Shown here: one piece after another, positions 20,135 to 29,804 of the stretch | How positions within the stretch are numbered: the stretch's first letter is position 1 | How the letters are laid out: every line of letters begins with the position of its first letter | From: G963704535 sp963704535 | GTDB lineage: Bacteria; Chloroflexota; Chloroflexia; Chloroflexales; Roseiflexaceae | Reading direction: 5' to 3' | Assembly (NCBI GenBank): GCA_963704535.1 | Contig: OY969916.1 | Location: 8,990,001-9,054,000 of the forward strand | Length of the DNA stretch: 64,000 nucleotides | Made by a program: the position numbers and the translations under genes | Notes under the pieces: model-generated | Seen by the model: only the letters and a program-made list of their open reading frames with translations | Database searches by the model: none | What the model was told of the DNA's origin: nothing

Positions 20135-22054
20135 ATGAATATCCTGAACAGGATGACAAAATACACCGGGCCGATTTCCCGTTACATGCAACGATCCTTG
20201 CGGTTTACGTCGCTGGATAAGGTTCTGAAGTATACTCCGAGAGTCTTATGCTATCTGCGGCCATACTGGAAGCTCGCGGTTGTCTCGGTGGTGATCACGG
20301 GGCTGCTGACCCTGCTTGGCCTGCTGTCGCCCTGGCCGATGAAAATTCTCGTCGACAATGCGCTGGGAAACCAACCGCTGCCGTCGTTCCTGGCCTACCC
20401 ATTGGGAGCACAGGCTCAAAACCGCTATGTGGTGGTGCTCCTCGTCGTCGGCGCCCAGCTAGGAATCATACTGGTGTCGAATGGGATGTCTGTGCTCGAA
20501 AACTATGCAATGACCAAGCTGGATCTGGGCATGACCCTGGATTTTCGTGGCGACATGTTCCAGCACGCCCAACGCTTGTCGCTGGCCTTCCACGACCAGC
20601 GCCGGTCGGGTATGTTGATGTATATCATCAACTCGCTGGACAACGCGCCGACGAGCCTGATCACGCAGCTTCTGCCGCTGGGCCAAAACATGCTCACGCT
20701 CGCCGGCATGTTCTGGATCACGTTCCAGATCGACCGGCAATTAGCGCTGGTCTCGCTCGTCGTGGTGCCGTTCCTCTACTACTCGGTCGGCTACTACACC
20801 AGGCACATTCAGCAGCGGCTGCTTCAAGTGAGAACGATGGAGGGCGACACGCTCTCGATCATCCACGAGGCCATGTCGATGCTGCGCGTGATCGTGGCCT
20901 TCGGCCGTGAGAACCACGAATACCGCCGCCTTCGCGAGCAGGGCGAACGGGCCAACGACGCGCGCGTCAAGCTCACCGTGCGGCAGACCTTGTTCACACT
21001 GGTGGTCGAAACAATCACGGCCGCAGGCACTGGCCTGGTGCTGGGCTTTGGCGCCTATCATGTCCTGCAAGGCAAGCTCACGGTGGGCCAGTTGCTGGTG
21101 GTGATGGCCTACATTGCCTCGGTCTATTCGCCGCTGGAGGCGATCAGCGGCACGATCGGCGTGCTGCAGGAACAGATGATCGGCCTACAGATGGCTTTCA
21201 ACTTGCTGGATACCGAACCCGAGATTAGGGACATGCCCGGCGCAGTCGATATCCAGCGTGCCAGGGGAGATGTCAGCTTCGAAGGCGTCTGCTTCAGCTA
21301 TAAGAGCCGCACCGGCACGTTGAACGAGATCTCGTTCGAGGCGCAGGCCGGGCAGGTGATCGCCCTGGTCGGCCCGACCGGCGCGGGCAAGACCACGCTG
21401 ATCAGCCTCCTCCCGCGCTTCTATAACCCGACGCAGGGCCGTATCATGCTCGACGGCCACGACATCAGCACGCTGTCGCTCAAATCGCTGCGCGAGCAGA
21501 TCAGCATCGTGCTGCAAGAGCCGTTGCTCTTCTCGGGCAGCATCGCCGGCAACATCCGCTACGGGCGGCTCGAGGCGAGCATGGAAGAGATCGTCGAGGC
21601 GGCCAAATCCGCCAACGCCCATGACTTCATCATGCGCCTGCCCGACCAGTATGAGACCGAGGTCGGCGAGCGCGGCGCGCAGCTCTCCGGCGGGGAGCGC
21701 CAGCGCATTTGTGTGGCGCGCGCCTTTCTCAAGGACGCGCCGATCCTCATCCTCGACGAGCCGACCTCAGCGATCGACTCGAAGACCGAGGTGGTCATCC
21801 TGGATGCGCTGGATCGGCTAATGCTCGGGCGAACGACCTTTATGGTGGCGCACCGCCTCTCGACCATCCGCAATGCCGACTTCATTCTGGTCCTGAACCG
21901 CGGCTGGCTGGCGGAACAGGGCACGCACGACGAGCTGTTGGAGCGCGGCGGCCTGTACAAGGAATTGCATGACATGCAAATCGCGCAGAAGCGACGCAAG
22001 GCCGCGCCGATTCTGGTACCGGCTGTGAACAGGGCGATGGAGCAACAAGGTTGA
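20135..22054 (+). CDS. MsbA/BmrA-type ABC exporter (fused membrane and ATPase domains)
   Basis: 639 residues. The type IV-fold membrane domain has six helices (residues about 45-330). The ATPase has Walker A GPTGAGKTT (about 415), the signature LSGGERQR (about 523), Walker B ILILDEPTSAID and the H-loop MVAHRLS. It works as a homodimer that flips lipids, lipid-linked glycans or drugs outward. Placement at the head of the glycan genes suggests export of a lipid-linked intermediate. The annotated ATG is 4 bp after the IS630 end, and the only SD-like sequence (GGCGAG) lies within the IS repeat; internal starts (MTKYTGP) are possible. The next gene overlaps its stop (TTGA). Confidence 0.9.
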   Translation: MNILNRMTKYTGPISRYMQRSLRFTSLDKVLKYTPRVLCYLRPYWKLAVVSVVITGLLTLLGLLSPWPMKILVDNALGNQPLPSFLAYPLGAQAQNRYVVVLLVVGAQLGIILVSNGMSVLENYAMTKLDLGMTLDFRGDMFQHAQRLSLAFHDQRRSGMLMYIINSLDNAPTSLITQLLPLGQNMLTLAGMFWITFQIDRQLALVSLVVVPFLYYSVGYYTRHIQQRLLQVRTMEGDTLSIIHEAMSMLRVIVAFGRENHEYRRLREQGERANDARVKLTVRQTLFTLVVETITAAGTGLVLGFGAYHVLQGKLTVGQLLVVMAYIASVYSPLEAISGTIGVLQEQMIGLQMAFNLLDTEPEIRDMPGAVDIQRARGDVSFEGVCFSYKSRTGTLNEISFEAQAGQVIALVGPTGAGKTTLISLLPRFYNPTQGRIMLDGHDISTLSLKSLREQISIVLQEPLLFSGSIAGNIRYGRLEASMEEIVEAAKSANAHDFIMRLPDQYETEVGERGAQLSGGERQRICVARAFLKDAPILILDEPTSAIDSKTEVVILDALDRLMLGRTTFMVAHRLSTIRNADFILVLNRGWLAEQGTHDELLERGGLYKELHDMQIAQKRRKAAPILVPAVNRAMEQQG

Positions 22055-23229
22055 ACCTACTGCGCCAAAAGAAAATTGTTCTGCTGGGCATGATGACCAA
22101 GATCCCGGTGGCAGGCGCGGTCTGGGGGACGATGCATTACATGGTTGGCTTTCAGCGCCTGGGCTACGACGTGTACTACGTCGAGGCGCACGCCCGCACG
22201 CCCTCGATGTTCATGGAGCATGAAGAGGACGATGGCTCGGGCAAGGCAGCGGCGTTCATTGCCGGCGTAATGCGGCGCTTCGACATGGGCGATCGGTGGG
22301 CCTTTCACGCGCTGCACGACGATGGCCGCTGTTACGGCATGAGCGAAAGCCGGCTGCAGGAGCTGTATCGCTCGGCCGACCTGCTGATCAACTACCACGG
22401 CGGGACGATACCGCTGCCCGAGCACTGCGCCAACGACCGGCTAATCTACCTGGAGACCGACCCGGTCGAGCTGGAGATCGAGCTGTATAACGACGATCAG
22501 GATGCGATCGAGTTCCTGGAGCCGCACTCGGCCTTTTTCACCTGGGGTCTGAACTACGGCCACCCAGACTGCAAGGTGCCGCTCCCGAAGCGCTTCAGCT
22601 TCCGGCCGACCTGCCCCCCGGTCGTGTTCGACCTGTGGCAGCCGTACGGGAACGGCGTGGGCAACATGTTTACGACGATCGGCAACTGGCGGCAACCCTG
22701 GCGCGAAGTTGTGTTCCAGGGCGAGGTCTACCACTGGAGCAAGCACTACGAGTTCCTCAAGTTCCTCGACCTGCCCGGCCGCACGAGCCAGGCGTTCGAG
22801 CTGGCCTTGAGCAGCTATGAGCAGGACGACAAGCGCATGCTCGAAGCCCAGGGCTGGAAAGTGCGGCACGCGCTCGACTTCTCGACCGATCTGGACGCCT
22901 ACCGCCAGTACATCGCTGGGTCGCGGGGCGAATTCACAGTCGCCAAAGACCAGAACATTCGCCTGCGCAGCGGCTGGTTCAGCGAGCGTAGCGTACAGTA
23001 CCTGGCGGCCGGCAAGCCGGTGATCACCCAGGAGACCGGCTTCAGCAACGTCTTGCCGACTGGGCAGGGCCTGTTCGCCTTCTCGACGATGGAAGAGATC
23101 CTGGAGGGCGTCGAGCGCATCAACGCGGACTACGAGCAGCACTGCCAGGCGGCGTACGAGCTGGCGCGGGACTATTTCAGCTATGATGTCGTGCTCCCGC
23201 GCATGTTGGCCGAGGTGGGGCTGGCGTGA
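22051..23229 (+). CDS. Glycosyltransferase (GT4/GT1-like), paralogue A
   Basis: 392 residues from a TTG that overlaps the ABC stop. The N-terminus IVLLGMMTKIPVAGAVWGTM leads into MVGFQRLGYDVYYVE, the Rossmann start shared with 37892 and 39048. The C-terminal half has SGWFSERSVQYLAAGKPVIT then QETGFSNVLPTGQGLFAF, the donor-sugar-nucleotide lobe. Transfer of a sugar from a nucleotide donor is inferred from the fold. Close coupling with the exporter suggests one transcript. Confidence 0.82.
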   Translation: MNLLRQKKIVLLGMMTKIPVAGAVWGTMHYMVGFQRLGYDVYYVEAHARTPSMFMEHEEDDGSGKAAAFIAGVMRRFDMGDRWAFHALHDDGRCYGMSESRLQELYRSADLLINYHGGTIPLPEHCANDRLIYLETDPVELEIELYNDDQDAIEFLEPHSAFFTWGLNYGHPDCKVPLPKRFSFRPTCPPVVFDLWQPYGNGVGNMFTTIGNWRQPWREVVFQGEVYHWSKHYEFLKFLDLPGRTSQAFELALSSYEQDDKRMLEAQGWKVRHALDFSTDLDAYRQYIAGSRGEFTVAKDQNIRLRSGWFSERSVQYLAAGKPVITQETGFSNVLPTGQGLFAFSTMEEILEGVERINADYEQHCQAAYELARDYFSYDVVLPRMLAEVGLA

Positions 23230-23250
23230 AGCGTAGAATGTGTTGCAAGA

Positions 23251-24022
23251 ATGAGTAAGCGCTATCTAATCGTCAACGCCGATGATTTCGGCCAAAGTGC
23301 TGGGGTGAACCAAGGGATTATCACAGCGCACGAGCAGGGCATTGTGACCAGCGCCAGCCTGATGGTGCGCTGGCCGGCTGCGGTTGAGGCGGCAGCTTAC
23401 AGCCGGGCACATCCTGAGTTCAGCCTTGGACTCCATCTCGATCTGGGCGAGTGGGTGTATCGTGACGGCCACTGGGCAGCATTGTACCAGGTCGTAGACC
23501 TGGATAACCCGGTGGCCGTAGCCAAGGAAGTATCCAGCCAAACTGGCCGAATTTCGTCGGCTGGTTGGGCGAACGCCGACACACCTTGATTCCCATCAAC
23601 ATGTGCATCGCACAGAGCCGGCGCGTTCGATAATCGTCGAACTGGCGCGACAACTCGGCATTCCTGTGCGCCACTTCAATCCTTCGGTGCGCTATTGTGG
23701 GAGTTTCTATGGTCAAACAGGAACCGGCGTACCGCTGCCCTTGGCCATCAGCGTCGAGGAAATGCTCATGATTCTGGCTACGCTGCCGCCCGGCGTCACC
23801 GAACTAGGCTGTCATCCTGGCGTTGCGAACGATCTGGATTCCATGTACCGCGATGAACGAAGCAAGGAAATAAGAACCCTCTGTGATCCACGTATTCGCA
23901 CAGCTCTTGCTACCGAGCATGTCCAGTTGTATTCATTCCACATGTTCTCAATGTTATATTGCCGATCTGGAAGAATTGAAGGGGAAGCGGGCCGTCTACG
24001 CGACCCAAGTCCGATGATATAG
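23251..24022 (+). pseudogene. ChbG/YdjC-family deacetylase, frameshifted
   Basis: The N-terminal part carries the metal-binding NADDFG (residues 9-14) and LGLHLDLGEW. The frame shifts +1 at the AAA of 23540-23542; dropping one base restores AEFRRLVGRTPTHLDSHQHV, with the second metal motif. GCHPG follows in the second frame. The family removes N-acetyl groups from oligosaccharides; in this cluster it would de-N-acetylate a glycan intermediate. The TAG stop is supplied by the TATAGCA end of the next repeat, so the C-terminus (after about residue 235) may be altered. A sequencing error could explain the shift. Confidence 0.72.
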
Positions 24023-24109
24023 CATTCCTAAATGAGTTGTAAAAGGGGGTGTGGGGGAAGCCCCCACAGAAACCTTTTCCCACTTTACAACCCAGATAGG
24101 ATTGCTATA
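24018..24109. repeat. MITE-like element, family B
   Basis: Terminal inverted repeats: TATAGCATTCCTAAATGAGT on the left and, in reverse complement, TATAGCAATCCTATCTGGGT on the right. The core GTGGGGGAAGCCCCCAC is palindromic and the length is 92 bp. A second copy is at 57625-57717. The TA-rich ends resemble IS630-mobilised MITEs, though this is inference. Confidence 0.7.
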
Positions 24110-24130
24110 GATCAACGAAAGGTCTGCTCC

Positions 24131-25030
24131 ATGAAGCGATTTACTGTCTACGCAAACTGCCAGGGCGACGCGCTTGCGAAAACATTGCTTGAGAACGAGC
24201 ATTTTATGCGCGAGTATCAGTGGGAGATGATACCATATGTTCAAACATTGACGGCAGATAGCGTGGGCAGAGTTCGCGAAGCCATGAGCGTATCAGATCT
24301 TATTATTCATCAGCCTATTTCTGGGAATGGTAGGCCACGTGAGCTTTCGAGCGATGATGTTCTTCAATATGCGAAGAGCGGCGCCACAGTGCTGTCATTC
24401 CCTTCGCTCTATCTTGATGCCTATTTTCCCCATCTAGCCTCCATTCCTTATCATTCGTGGGTGCTCAATATGATTCATGACTATTTTATTTTATACGGGT
24501 ACACGCAGGGCGTCAGCCCACAGAGCATGCTTGCGCTTATGCGCTCGGAAACATTATACCCCAAGGATATGAGCATAGATCTGGTCGAGCAATCACTGGC
24601 AGTGCTTGAAAAGCGCGAAACGAAACACATCATTGATCTACAGGTTGCCGACTTTATACGTGAAAACTACAAAAGTCACAGGCTATTCACTCAACTCAAC
24701 CATCCACGCAGAGCCCTGTTCGAGTTCCTCGCCAGACGCATATTTTCTACAATTAACATGCAATCTGCCCCGCTACTATCCGACAGACCTGGGTACCTTG
24801 ATACAGAAGGTGCAACACCAATGTATAGAAGCACCTATAAGAATTTAGATTTGAGGTTCGAAGAGGATTTTGAACATTATTCTGTCATCAACAACCAGAA
24901 GCTTGACACTGAACAGGTCATCGCATCGTTCTACGAGTATTACCGGAGTTTTGATCGAGCCGCTCTTCTCCAAATCGTCCAGCGTAAGAAGCCGTTTGTG
25001 CCACAGATCATGAGCCAGTTTCTCTCATGA
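24131..25030 (+). CDS. WcbI-like polysaccharide biosynthesis acyltransferase
   Basis: 299 residues. It begins MKRFTVYANCQGDALAKTL, the YxNCQ signature of WcbI domain proteins, and later has LFTQLNHPRRALFEFLARRI, also typical. WcbI proteins are thought to add acyl groups to capsule polysaccharides via a coenzyme A-binding fold. The codon use is clearly AT-richer than in the flanking genes (ATA, TTA, AAA common), suggesting recent acquisition. It is bounded by a family B element upstream and an ABC-gene relic downstream. Confidence 0.7.
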   Translation: MKRFTVYANCQGDALAKTLLENEHFMREYQWEMIPYVQTLTADSVGRVREAMSVSDLIIHQPISGNGRPRELSSDDVLQYAKSGATVLSFPSLYLDAYFPHLASIPYHSWVLNMIHDYFILYGYTQGVSPQSMLALMRSETLYPKDMSIDLVEQSLAVLEKRETKHIIDLQVADFIRENYKSHRLFTQLNHPRRALFEFLARRIFSTINMQSAPLLSDRPGYLDTEGATPMYRSTYKNLDLRFEEDFEHYSVINNQKLDTEQVIASFYEYYRSFDRAALLQIVQRKKPFVPQIMSQFLS

Positions 25031-25058
25031 GGACCGCATGCATGAGGACGACACCAGA

Positions 25059-25100
25059 CGGTGGTGCCGTTTCTCTACTACTTGGTTGGCTACTACATAC
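25059..25100 (+). pseudogene. 42-bp relic of an ABC exporter gene
   Basis: The bases here encode VVPFLYYLVGYY and match 20763-20803 inside the ABC exporter (VVPFLYYSVGYY) with only a few third-position changes. It is a leftover of a duplicated exporter gene between two unrelated genes. Confidence 0.55.
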
Positions 25101-25114
25101 AACGGAGAACCGAC

Positions 25115-26755
25115 GTGGCAACATACTCGACACAGACAATCGTAGAAGAATTTCAGCAGTGCGGTAGGGTAAGCGGGATCAATGTGTGCGGCTACCTCCG
25201 AACCGAGAGCGGAGTGGGGGCCGCCGCCCGAGGTTATATTCGCGCACTCCGGTCTCTCGATGTTCCGATTGCGCTCAAGGATGTCTCCGAACTGTCCCCA
25301 AATCGTTCAGAGGATCGAACCTTGACAGGTTTCGATACGGCTCATCCGTATGATGTGAATCTCGTGTGCATCGATGTCGAGTTGCACTTCGCACTTATGT
25401 CGCAGCTTGGAGAGGAGTTCTTCAGGGATCGCTACAACATCGGCGTCTGGTGGTGGGAGCTACCGCAATTTCCTCAAAAGTGGTTTGATCGCTTCGCGTA
25501 TTACGATGAGATCTGGGTCGGTACGTCCTTCATTGCCAATGTGCTGGCACCAATCTCGCCCATCCCGATCGTACGCATCTCGCCCATTCTAACCGCTAGA
25601 ATGTATGGTGCGCGTGATAGCGGGCGTCGCCGGCTCGGTGTATCTCCCGAGGAGCTGGTTTACCTGTTCGTCTTCGATTTTCACAGCAGGCTTCAGCGGA
25701 AGAATCCGCTTGCTCTGATTGATGCGTTTAAGACGGCCTTCGCCCCGTCAGACCCAGTTCGCCTGGTTATCAAGTGCGTGAATAACACATCAGATCCAGA
25801 TGGCTTCACAGCGATGCTGGCACGGGCACAGGGGTATCCGATCTCCATCCACAACGGTTATTGGACGTCGAACGAGATGTGCGACTTGATGGCGGCATGC
25901 GATGTCTATGTGTCCTTGCATCGTTCTGAGGGAGCGGGCCTGACCATAACAGATGCAATGGCCCTCGGAAAGCCGGTTATTGCCACCGGCTGGTCTGGGA
26001 ACATGGACTTCATGAACGTCTCGAATAGTTTCCCGGTTCGTTATGAGCTTGTCGAGATCAAAGAGAATGTCGGTCCGTATCATATGGGTCAATTCTGGGC
26101 TGATCCCTCGATCGAGCATGCTGCGGAACTGATGCGCCTGGTCTTCGAGCATCCCGAGGAGGCCCGGGCTCGTGGTCAGGCAGCCAGGCGCGAGATCGAG
26201 ACGCATTACTCGGAAGAGAAGGTGTCACGTCTTATTCAACATCGGCTTGAGGCGATCGCCCTCCGCCGGCAATTCCCCACGTTCAGAGAAGCAATGAGCG
26301 CCTACGTTCGCCGCTACGAGCAGCTCCCCGAGCGAATCCGCGAGGTTGTGCGCACTGCTCTACCATCTGAATCCACCGTCATCGTCGTCAGCAAAGGTGA
26401 TACTGAGCTACTCAAGTTGGATGCCCGGAATGCTTGGCATTTTCCGCAGACGGAAGACGGCGTGTATGCGGGCTACTACCCCGCCAACAGCACAGAAGCG
26501 ATTGCCCACCTGGAGGCGCTGCGGGCCAAGGGAGCCGACTTCCTGCTCTTTCCAAGCACCGCGCTATGGTGGCTAGAGTACTATGGCGAATTCAAGCAGC
26601 ACCTGGAATGTCAGTATCGAGTGGTCGTGTGCCAGGAAGACACTTGTGTGATCTTTGGGCTATGCGAGCTGGGAACCGATGCTTGCAATAAGACAGTTCT
26701 GGGAAAAGGGGGTTTGAGGGGGCAGCCCCCTCAGTCTCTCCCACTCACATTGTAA
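25115..26755 (+). CDS. GT4-type glycosyltransferase with C-terminal WHFPQ module
   Basis: About 546 residues from GTG 25115, chosen because GGAGA lies 6 bases upstream and because the open frame before it is the ABC relic. Residues about 15-400 form a GT-B enzyme (INVCGYLRTESGVGAAARGY; LHRSEGAGLTITDAMALGKP is the donor-binding EX7E-type region). Residues about 410-520 are the cluster's recurrent module (IVVSKGDTELLKLDARNAWH, HLEALRAKGADFLLFPSTAL, WWLEYY). The last ~20 residues (VLGKGGLRGQPPQSLPLTL) are read from a palindromic element. The function of the module is unknown. Confidence 0.82.
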   Translation: MATYSTQTIVEEFQQCGRVSGINVCGYLRTESGVGAAARGYIRALRSLDVPIALKDVSELSPNRSEDRTLTGFDTAHPYDVNLVCIDVELHFALMSQLGEEFFRDRYNIGVWWWELPQFPQKWFDRFAYYDEIWVGTSFIANVLAPISPIPIVRISPILTARMYGARDSGRRRLGVSPEELVYLFVFDFHSRLQRKNPLALIDAFKTAFAPSDPVRLVIKCVNNTSDPDGFTAMLARAQGYPISIHNGYWTSNEMCDLMAACDVYVSLHRSEGAGLTITDAMALGKPVIATGWSGNMDFMNVSNSFPVRYELVEIKENVGPYHMGQFWADPSIEHAAELMRLVFEHPEEARARGQAARREIETHYSEEKVSRLIQHRLEAIALRRQFPTFREAMSAYVRRYEQLPERIREVVRTALPSESTVIVVSKGDTELLKLDARNAWHFPQTEDGVYAGYYPANSTEAIAHLEALRAKGADFLLFPSTALWWLEYYGEFKQHLECQYRVVVCQEDTCVIFGLCELGTDACNKTVLGKGGLRGQPPQSLPLTL

Positions 26756-26788
26756 AGTAGAATGGCGTCACCCCGAAACCTTGTCTAA
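26690..26788. repeat. MITE-like element, family A (left end lost)
   Basis: Core GTTTGAGGGGGCAGCCCCCT and right end GAAACCTTGTCTA match the complete copies at 55718-55835 and 57217-57332. It overlaps the 3' end of the GT4 gene. Confidence 0.65.
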
Positions 26789-26818
26789 AAATGAACTGAC
26801 ATTATTCAGAGGTGAGTT

Positions 26819-29752
26819 GTGGTAAAACCCGACGGCGGTGATCTGGTCTTCATCTTGTCGACCCCGCGCGCGGGCTCTAGTCTATTAGGTGCGATACTTG
26901 GCAGCCACCCGCAAGTCTATTGTCCACCGGAACCTTGGTTTCTGTTATCCCTCATGGGCCTTCGCGATAATCGTCTTTTTGTTACTGCTCCGTACGACCA
27001 TTACCTTGCTCAGAGGGCCATACAAGAATTACTGGACGACCATCTATTCAATAGCGCAATTAACGCCTTTGCTATCAGTATATATAGTGCCCTATTGGAT
27101 CGTATAGGAAAACGCATCTTTGTCGATAAAACACCGCGATACTACCACATTCTATCTGCACTAGACGAAACCTTCCCTAAAGCACTAAAAATATGGATCA
27201 AGCGTAATCCGCTCGATGTAATCGCATCATGTAAAGAGACTTGGGGTCTGACAATTCAAGAACTGATGGGTGATGCGCTCTCCCCCTACACTTTCGACAC
27301 AACGCTAAGTTTCCCGCTGCTTGCTACGTACTTTGATTCGAGTGACTCTCAAAAATTCTGTTTGAAATATGAGGATTTGGTTCAAGACCCCACGTTGCAC
27401 ATCAAGTCTTTATGTTCATTTCTGGATGTATCCTATGAAAAACCCATGCAGGACTACGGTCATAACCAAGATTTGATTGAGACATATCGTCGCGCAACGA
27501 TGGGCGATAAAAAGTTACTCGACCATAACGCGGTTCACAGTCGCTCGGTCGGCCGTTGGCGCGATCTCTTGACAGCGCAGGAGGTTCAACAGATTCTTCT
27601 GACTCTCGGCACAGATGTATTTCGCCGTCTTGGCTATGAAGATCAGCTTCAAGATGCGATGATGCGTGGCGAACTCAATCATTCCGATCTCTCGCCAAAC
27701 GGTAAGCTTCCCGAAGTATTTAGAGTCTTCGATCAGTATGCTGAAGCAACGTTGGAGGCCAAGGGCTTAGATTTGCTCCAAAGGGCAGATGTCCAGTATA
27801 CCTTGTTAGCACACCGAAGCGCGCAACTAGAAGGAGAGGCCGAAAAACGCCTACAGCGCATTCTACAATTCGATGCGCAGATGAAAGTTATCCAATCTGA
27901 GATCAATGAGAAGGAACGGGTTATCGCTACTCTGACTGTAGCGGCGGAAGAGCGCCTGGGGCTCATTGGGCAATTTGTAGCCCAAACTGACAGCCTGCGG
28001 GCAGCAATCGAAGCGCTGCAAGCGGAAAGGGAGAAAGCAGAGACGGTCGCCGAGGTAGTGGGTTTACAGGCAGCGCTGGAAGAAGAACCTTGGATGAGCC
28101 CGACCGATCCAGGGGAGCCTGAACGGCTGCGTTCCGGTCACCCTAAAGTCTCAATCATCACACCATCGTATAACCAGGGCCAGTATCTTGAACACACGAT
28201 CCGGAGCGTGTTGGACCAGCAGTATCCCAACTTGGAATATATCATTATCGACGGCGGGTCGACCGACCATAGCGTCGACATCATCCGCAAGTACGAAGAT
28301 CAGCTCGCCTACTGGGTCAGTGAACACGATCAAGGCCAGGCGGAGGCCTTGAATAAGGGGTTTCGCCATGCGACAGGCAATATCATCGCCTGGCTGAACT
28401 CAGACGACTTCTACTACCCAGGCGCTATCGCCGCTGCTGTCGCTACCTTCGCCCTGCACCCGGAGCTAGGTCTGGTCTATGGACGAGGTATGCGGGTCGA
28501 TGCGGCCGGCCAGCCGCTCGTCGAGTTTGAGAGTACCCGCGCCTTCGACCTGGAGATGCTGATCCACGGCATCGACTATATCCTCCAACCTGCTACGTTC
28601 ATGCGTCGCCAGGCCCTGCACAGGGTCGGGCCACTCAACACCAGCATGCATTATGCCTTAGATTGGGATCTCTGGATCCGTCTGGGGCAGCAGTTTCCCG
28701 TAGCAATGATCGACGAGGTGCTGGCCGCCTCGCGCGAGTACGAGGCAACCAAGACCCAGAGTGGTGGCTTTCGTCGGACCGAGGAGATCCGACGCATCGT
28801 ACAGCACTACACCGGCCAGGAGCTATCAATCGGCTATCTGAATTATCTGATGGAAACCCTGCAAGGCACGCTGAACCAGTTCACTTTGCCGGAACAGCCG
28901 CGTCTCCAGCGGGCCGTGCAAGAGATCCAGGTGATTTGTTGGGAGTTGCTCAACGAGGACCGACTGGTCGAAGGTGGCGAACGCAAATGGGCCACCCTTC
29001 GCGGGGCACCGCCGTATGCAGATGGCTGGGCTGGCCCTGAACTGCGTTTCTGGCGAGAAATACCGGCGGGTGCCGCTGTCATGCGGATGGCTGGTGTCCA
29101 TGACAGATTACTGAGCGAGGTAGTCGGTCCGCTGATCCTGCACGCTAGTCTAGACGATGTTTATCTCGGTGTGGTGCCGGTGCTGCTGCCTGGGCCTTTC
29201 GAGGTAGGCTGGCCGCTGCCTTGGGCCGGTGAAAAAGAAATGCCGGAAAACGGAGTTGCGTCTGAGCGTGGCTGCCGTGCCGACGGGCGACACTTGCTCG
29301 TCATCACTGCCTCGGCCTCCGTTGTTCCATCTCGGTTTATCGACTGGCCTGATAGCCGACGGCTGGCTTTCCGCTTTCAGAGTCTGAACTTTGATTCAGA
29401 ACCATCGGCTGACCTTAATCTCGCCAGTCGGGAACGCCTTTGTGTGGGTGAGCAATTGGTGAGCCTGCGGGACGAACAGGCCAGGTTAAGCGCCGCTCTC
29501 CGAGAGGCCGGGGATCACCAAGTGGCCATCCGGCAGCTCCATCAGCGTCAAGAGCAACTCGCAACTCATCTGGTCCAACTTGAGCGGCAGTTGGTTGAAG
29601 CGACCGGCCATCTTGAGCAGGTGAGCCACCGACTGGTTGATGCGGAACGCGAGAACGCCCACATGAAGAGCCTTCCACTTACCAAACTCGGCGTGCAGGT
29701 CAGTCTGCTGTGGCAGCGGGTGATCGGCTCGTTGGGAAAAAAGGGGGTTTGA
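26819..29752 (+). CDS. Sulfotransferase-coiled coil-GT2 fusion protein
   Basis: 977 residues from GTG 26819 (AGAGGTGAG upstream). Residues 1-295 are a sulfotransferase: a PAPS 5'-loop FILSTPRAGSSLLGAILGSH and a 3'-phosphate motif IKRNPLDVIASCKE. Residues about 330-420 are predicted coiled coil (EKERVIATLTVAAEERLGLI). Residues 441-660 are a GT2 domain (SIITPSYNQGQYLEHTIRSV, DGGSTD, WLNSDDFYYPG). A beta-rich part follows, and residues about 880-960 form a second coiled coil. The first third is AT-rich, the rest GC-rich, so the fusion joined parts of different origin. The final GKKGV comes from a repeat. It would sulfate and glycosylate the same product (inference). Confidence 0.85.
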   Translation: MVKPDGGDLVFILSTPRAGSSLLGAILGSHPQVYCPPEPWFLLSLMGLRDNRLFVTAPYDHYLAQRAIQELLDDHLFNSAINAFAISIYSALLDRIGKRIFVDKTPRYYHILSALDETFPKALKIWIKRNPLDVIASCKETWGLTIQELMGDALSPYTFDTTLSFPLLATYFDSSDSQKFCLKYEDLVQDPTLHIKSLCSFLDVSYEKPMQDYGHNQDLIETYRRATMGDKKLLDHNAVHSRSVGRWRDLLTAQEVQQILLTLGTDVFRRLGYEDQLQDAMMRGELNHSDLSPNGKLPEVFRVFDQYAEATLEAKGLDLLQRADVQYTLLAHRSAQLEGEAEKRLQRILQFDAQMKVIQSEINEKERVIATLTVAAEERLGLIGQFVAQTDSLRAAIEALQAEREKAETVAEVVGLQAALEEEPWMSPTDPGEPERLRSGHPKVSIITPSYNQGQYLEHTIRSVLDQQYPNLEYIIIDGGSTDHSVDIIRKYEDQLAYWVSEHDQGQAEALNKGFRHATGNIIAWLNSDDFYYPGAIAAAVATFALHPELGLVYGRGMRVDAAGQPLVEFESTRAFDLEMLIHGIDYILQPATFMRRQALHRVGPLNTSMHYALDWDLWIRLGQQFPVAMIDEVLAASREYEATKTQSGGFRRTEEIRRIVQHYTGQELSIGYLNYLMETLQGTLNQFTLPEQPRLQRAVQEIQVICWELLNEDRLVEGGERKWATLRGAPPYADGWAGPELRFWREIPAGAAVMRMAGVHDRLLSEVVGPLILHASLDDVYLGVVPVLLPGPFEVGWPLPWAGEKEMPENGVASERGCRADGRHLLVITASASVVPSRFIDWPDSRRLAFRFQSLNFDSEPSADLNLASRERLCVGEQLVSLRDEQARLSAALREAGDHQVAIRQLHQRQEQLATHLVQLERQLVEATGHLEQVSHRLVDAERENAHMKSLPLTKLGVQVSLLWQRVIGSLGKKGV

Positions 29753-29794
29753 GGAGGCAGCCCCCTCAGTCTCTCCCCACCCACATTGTAAAAA
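29732..29794. repeat. MITE-like element, family A (partial)
   Basis: GGGGGTTTGAGGAGGCAGCC...CTCAGTCTCTCCCCACCCAC, as in 26690-26788. It carries the stop of the fusion gene and the ribosome-binding region (AAAAAGGTG) of the next gene. Confidence 0.6.
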
Positions 29795-29804
29795 GGTGAA
29801 TCAG

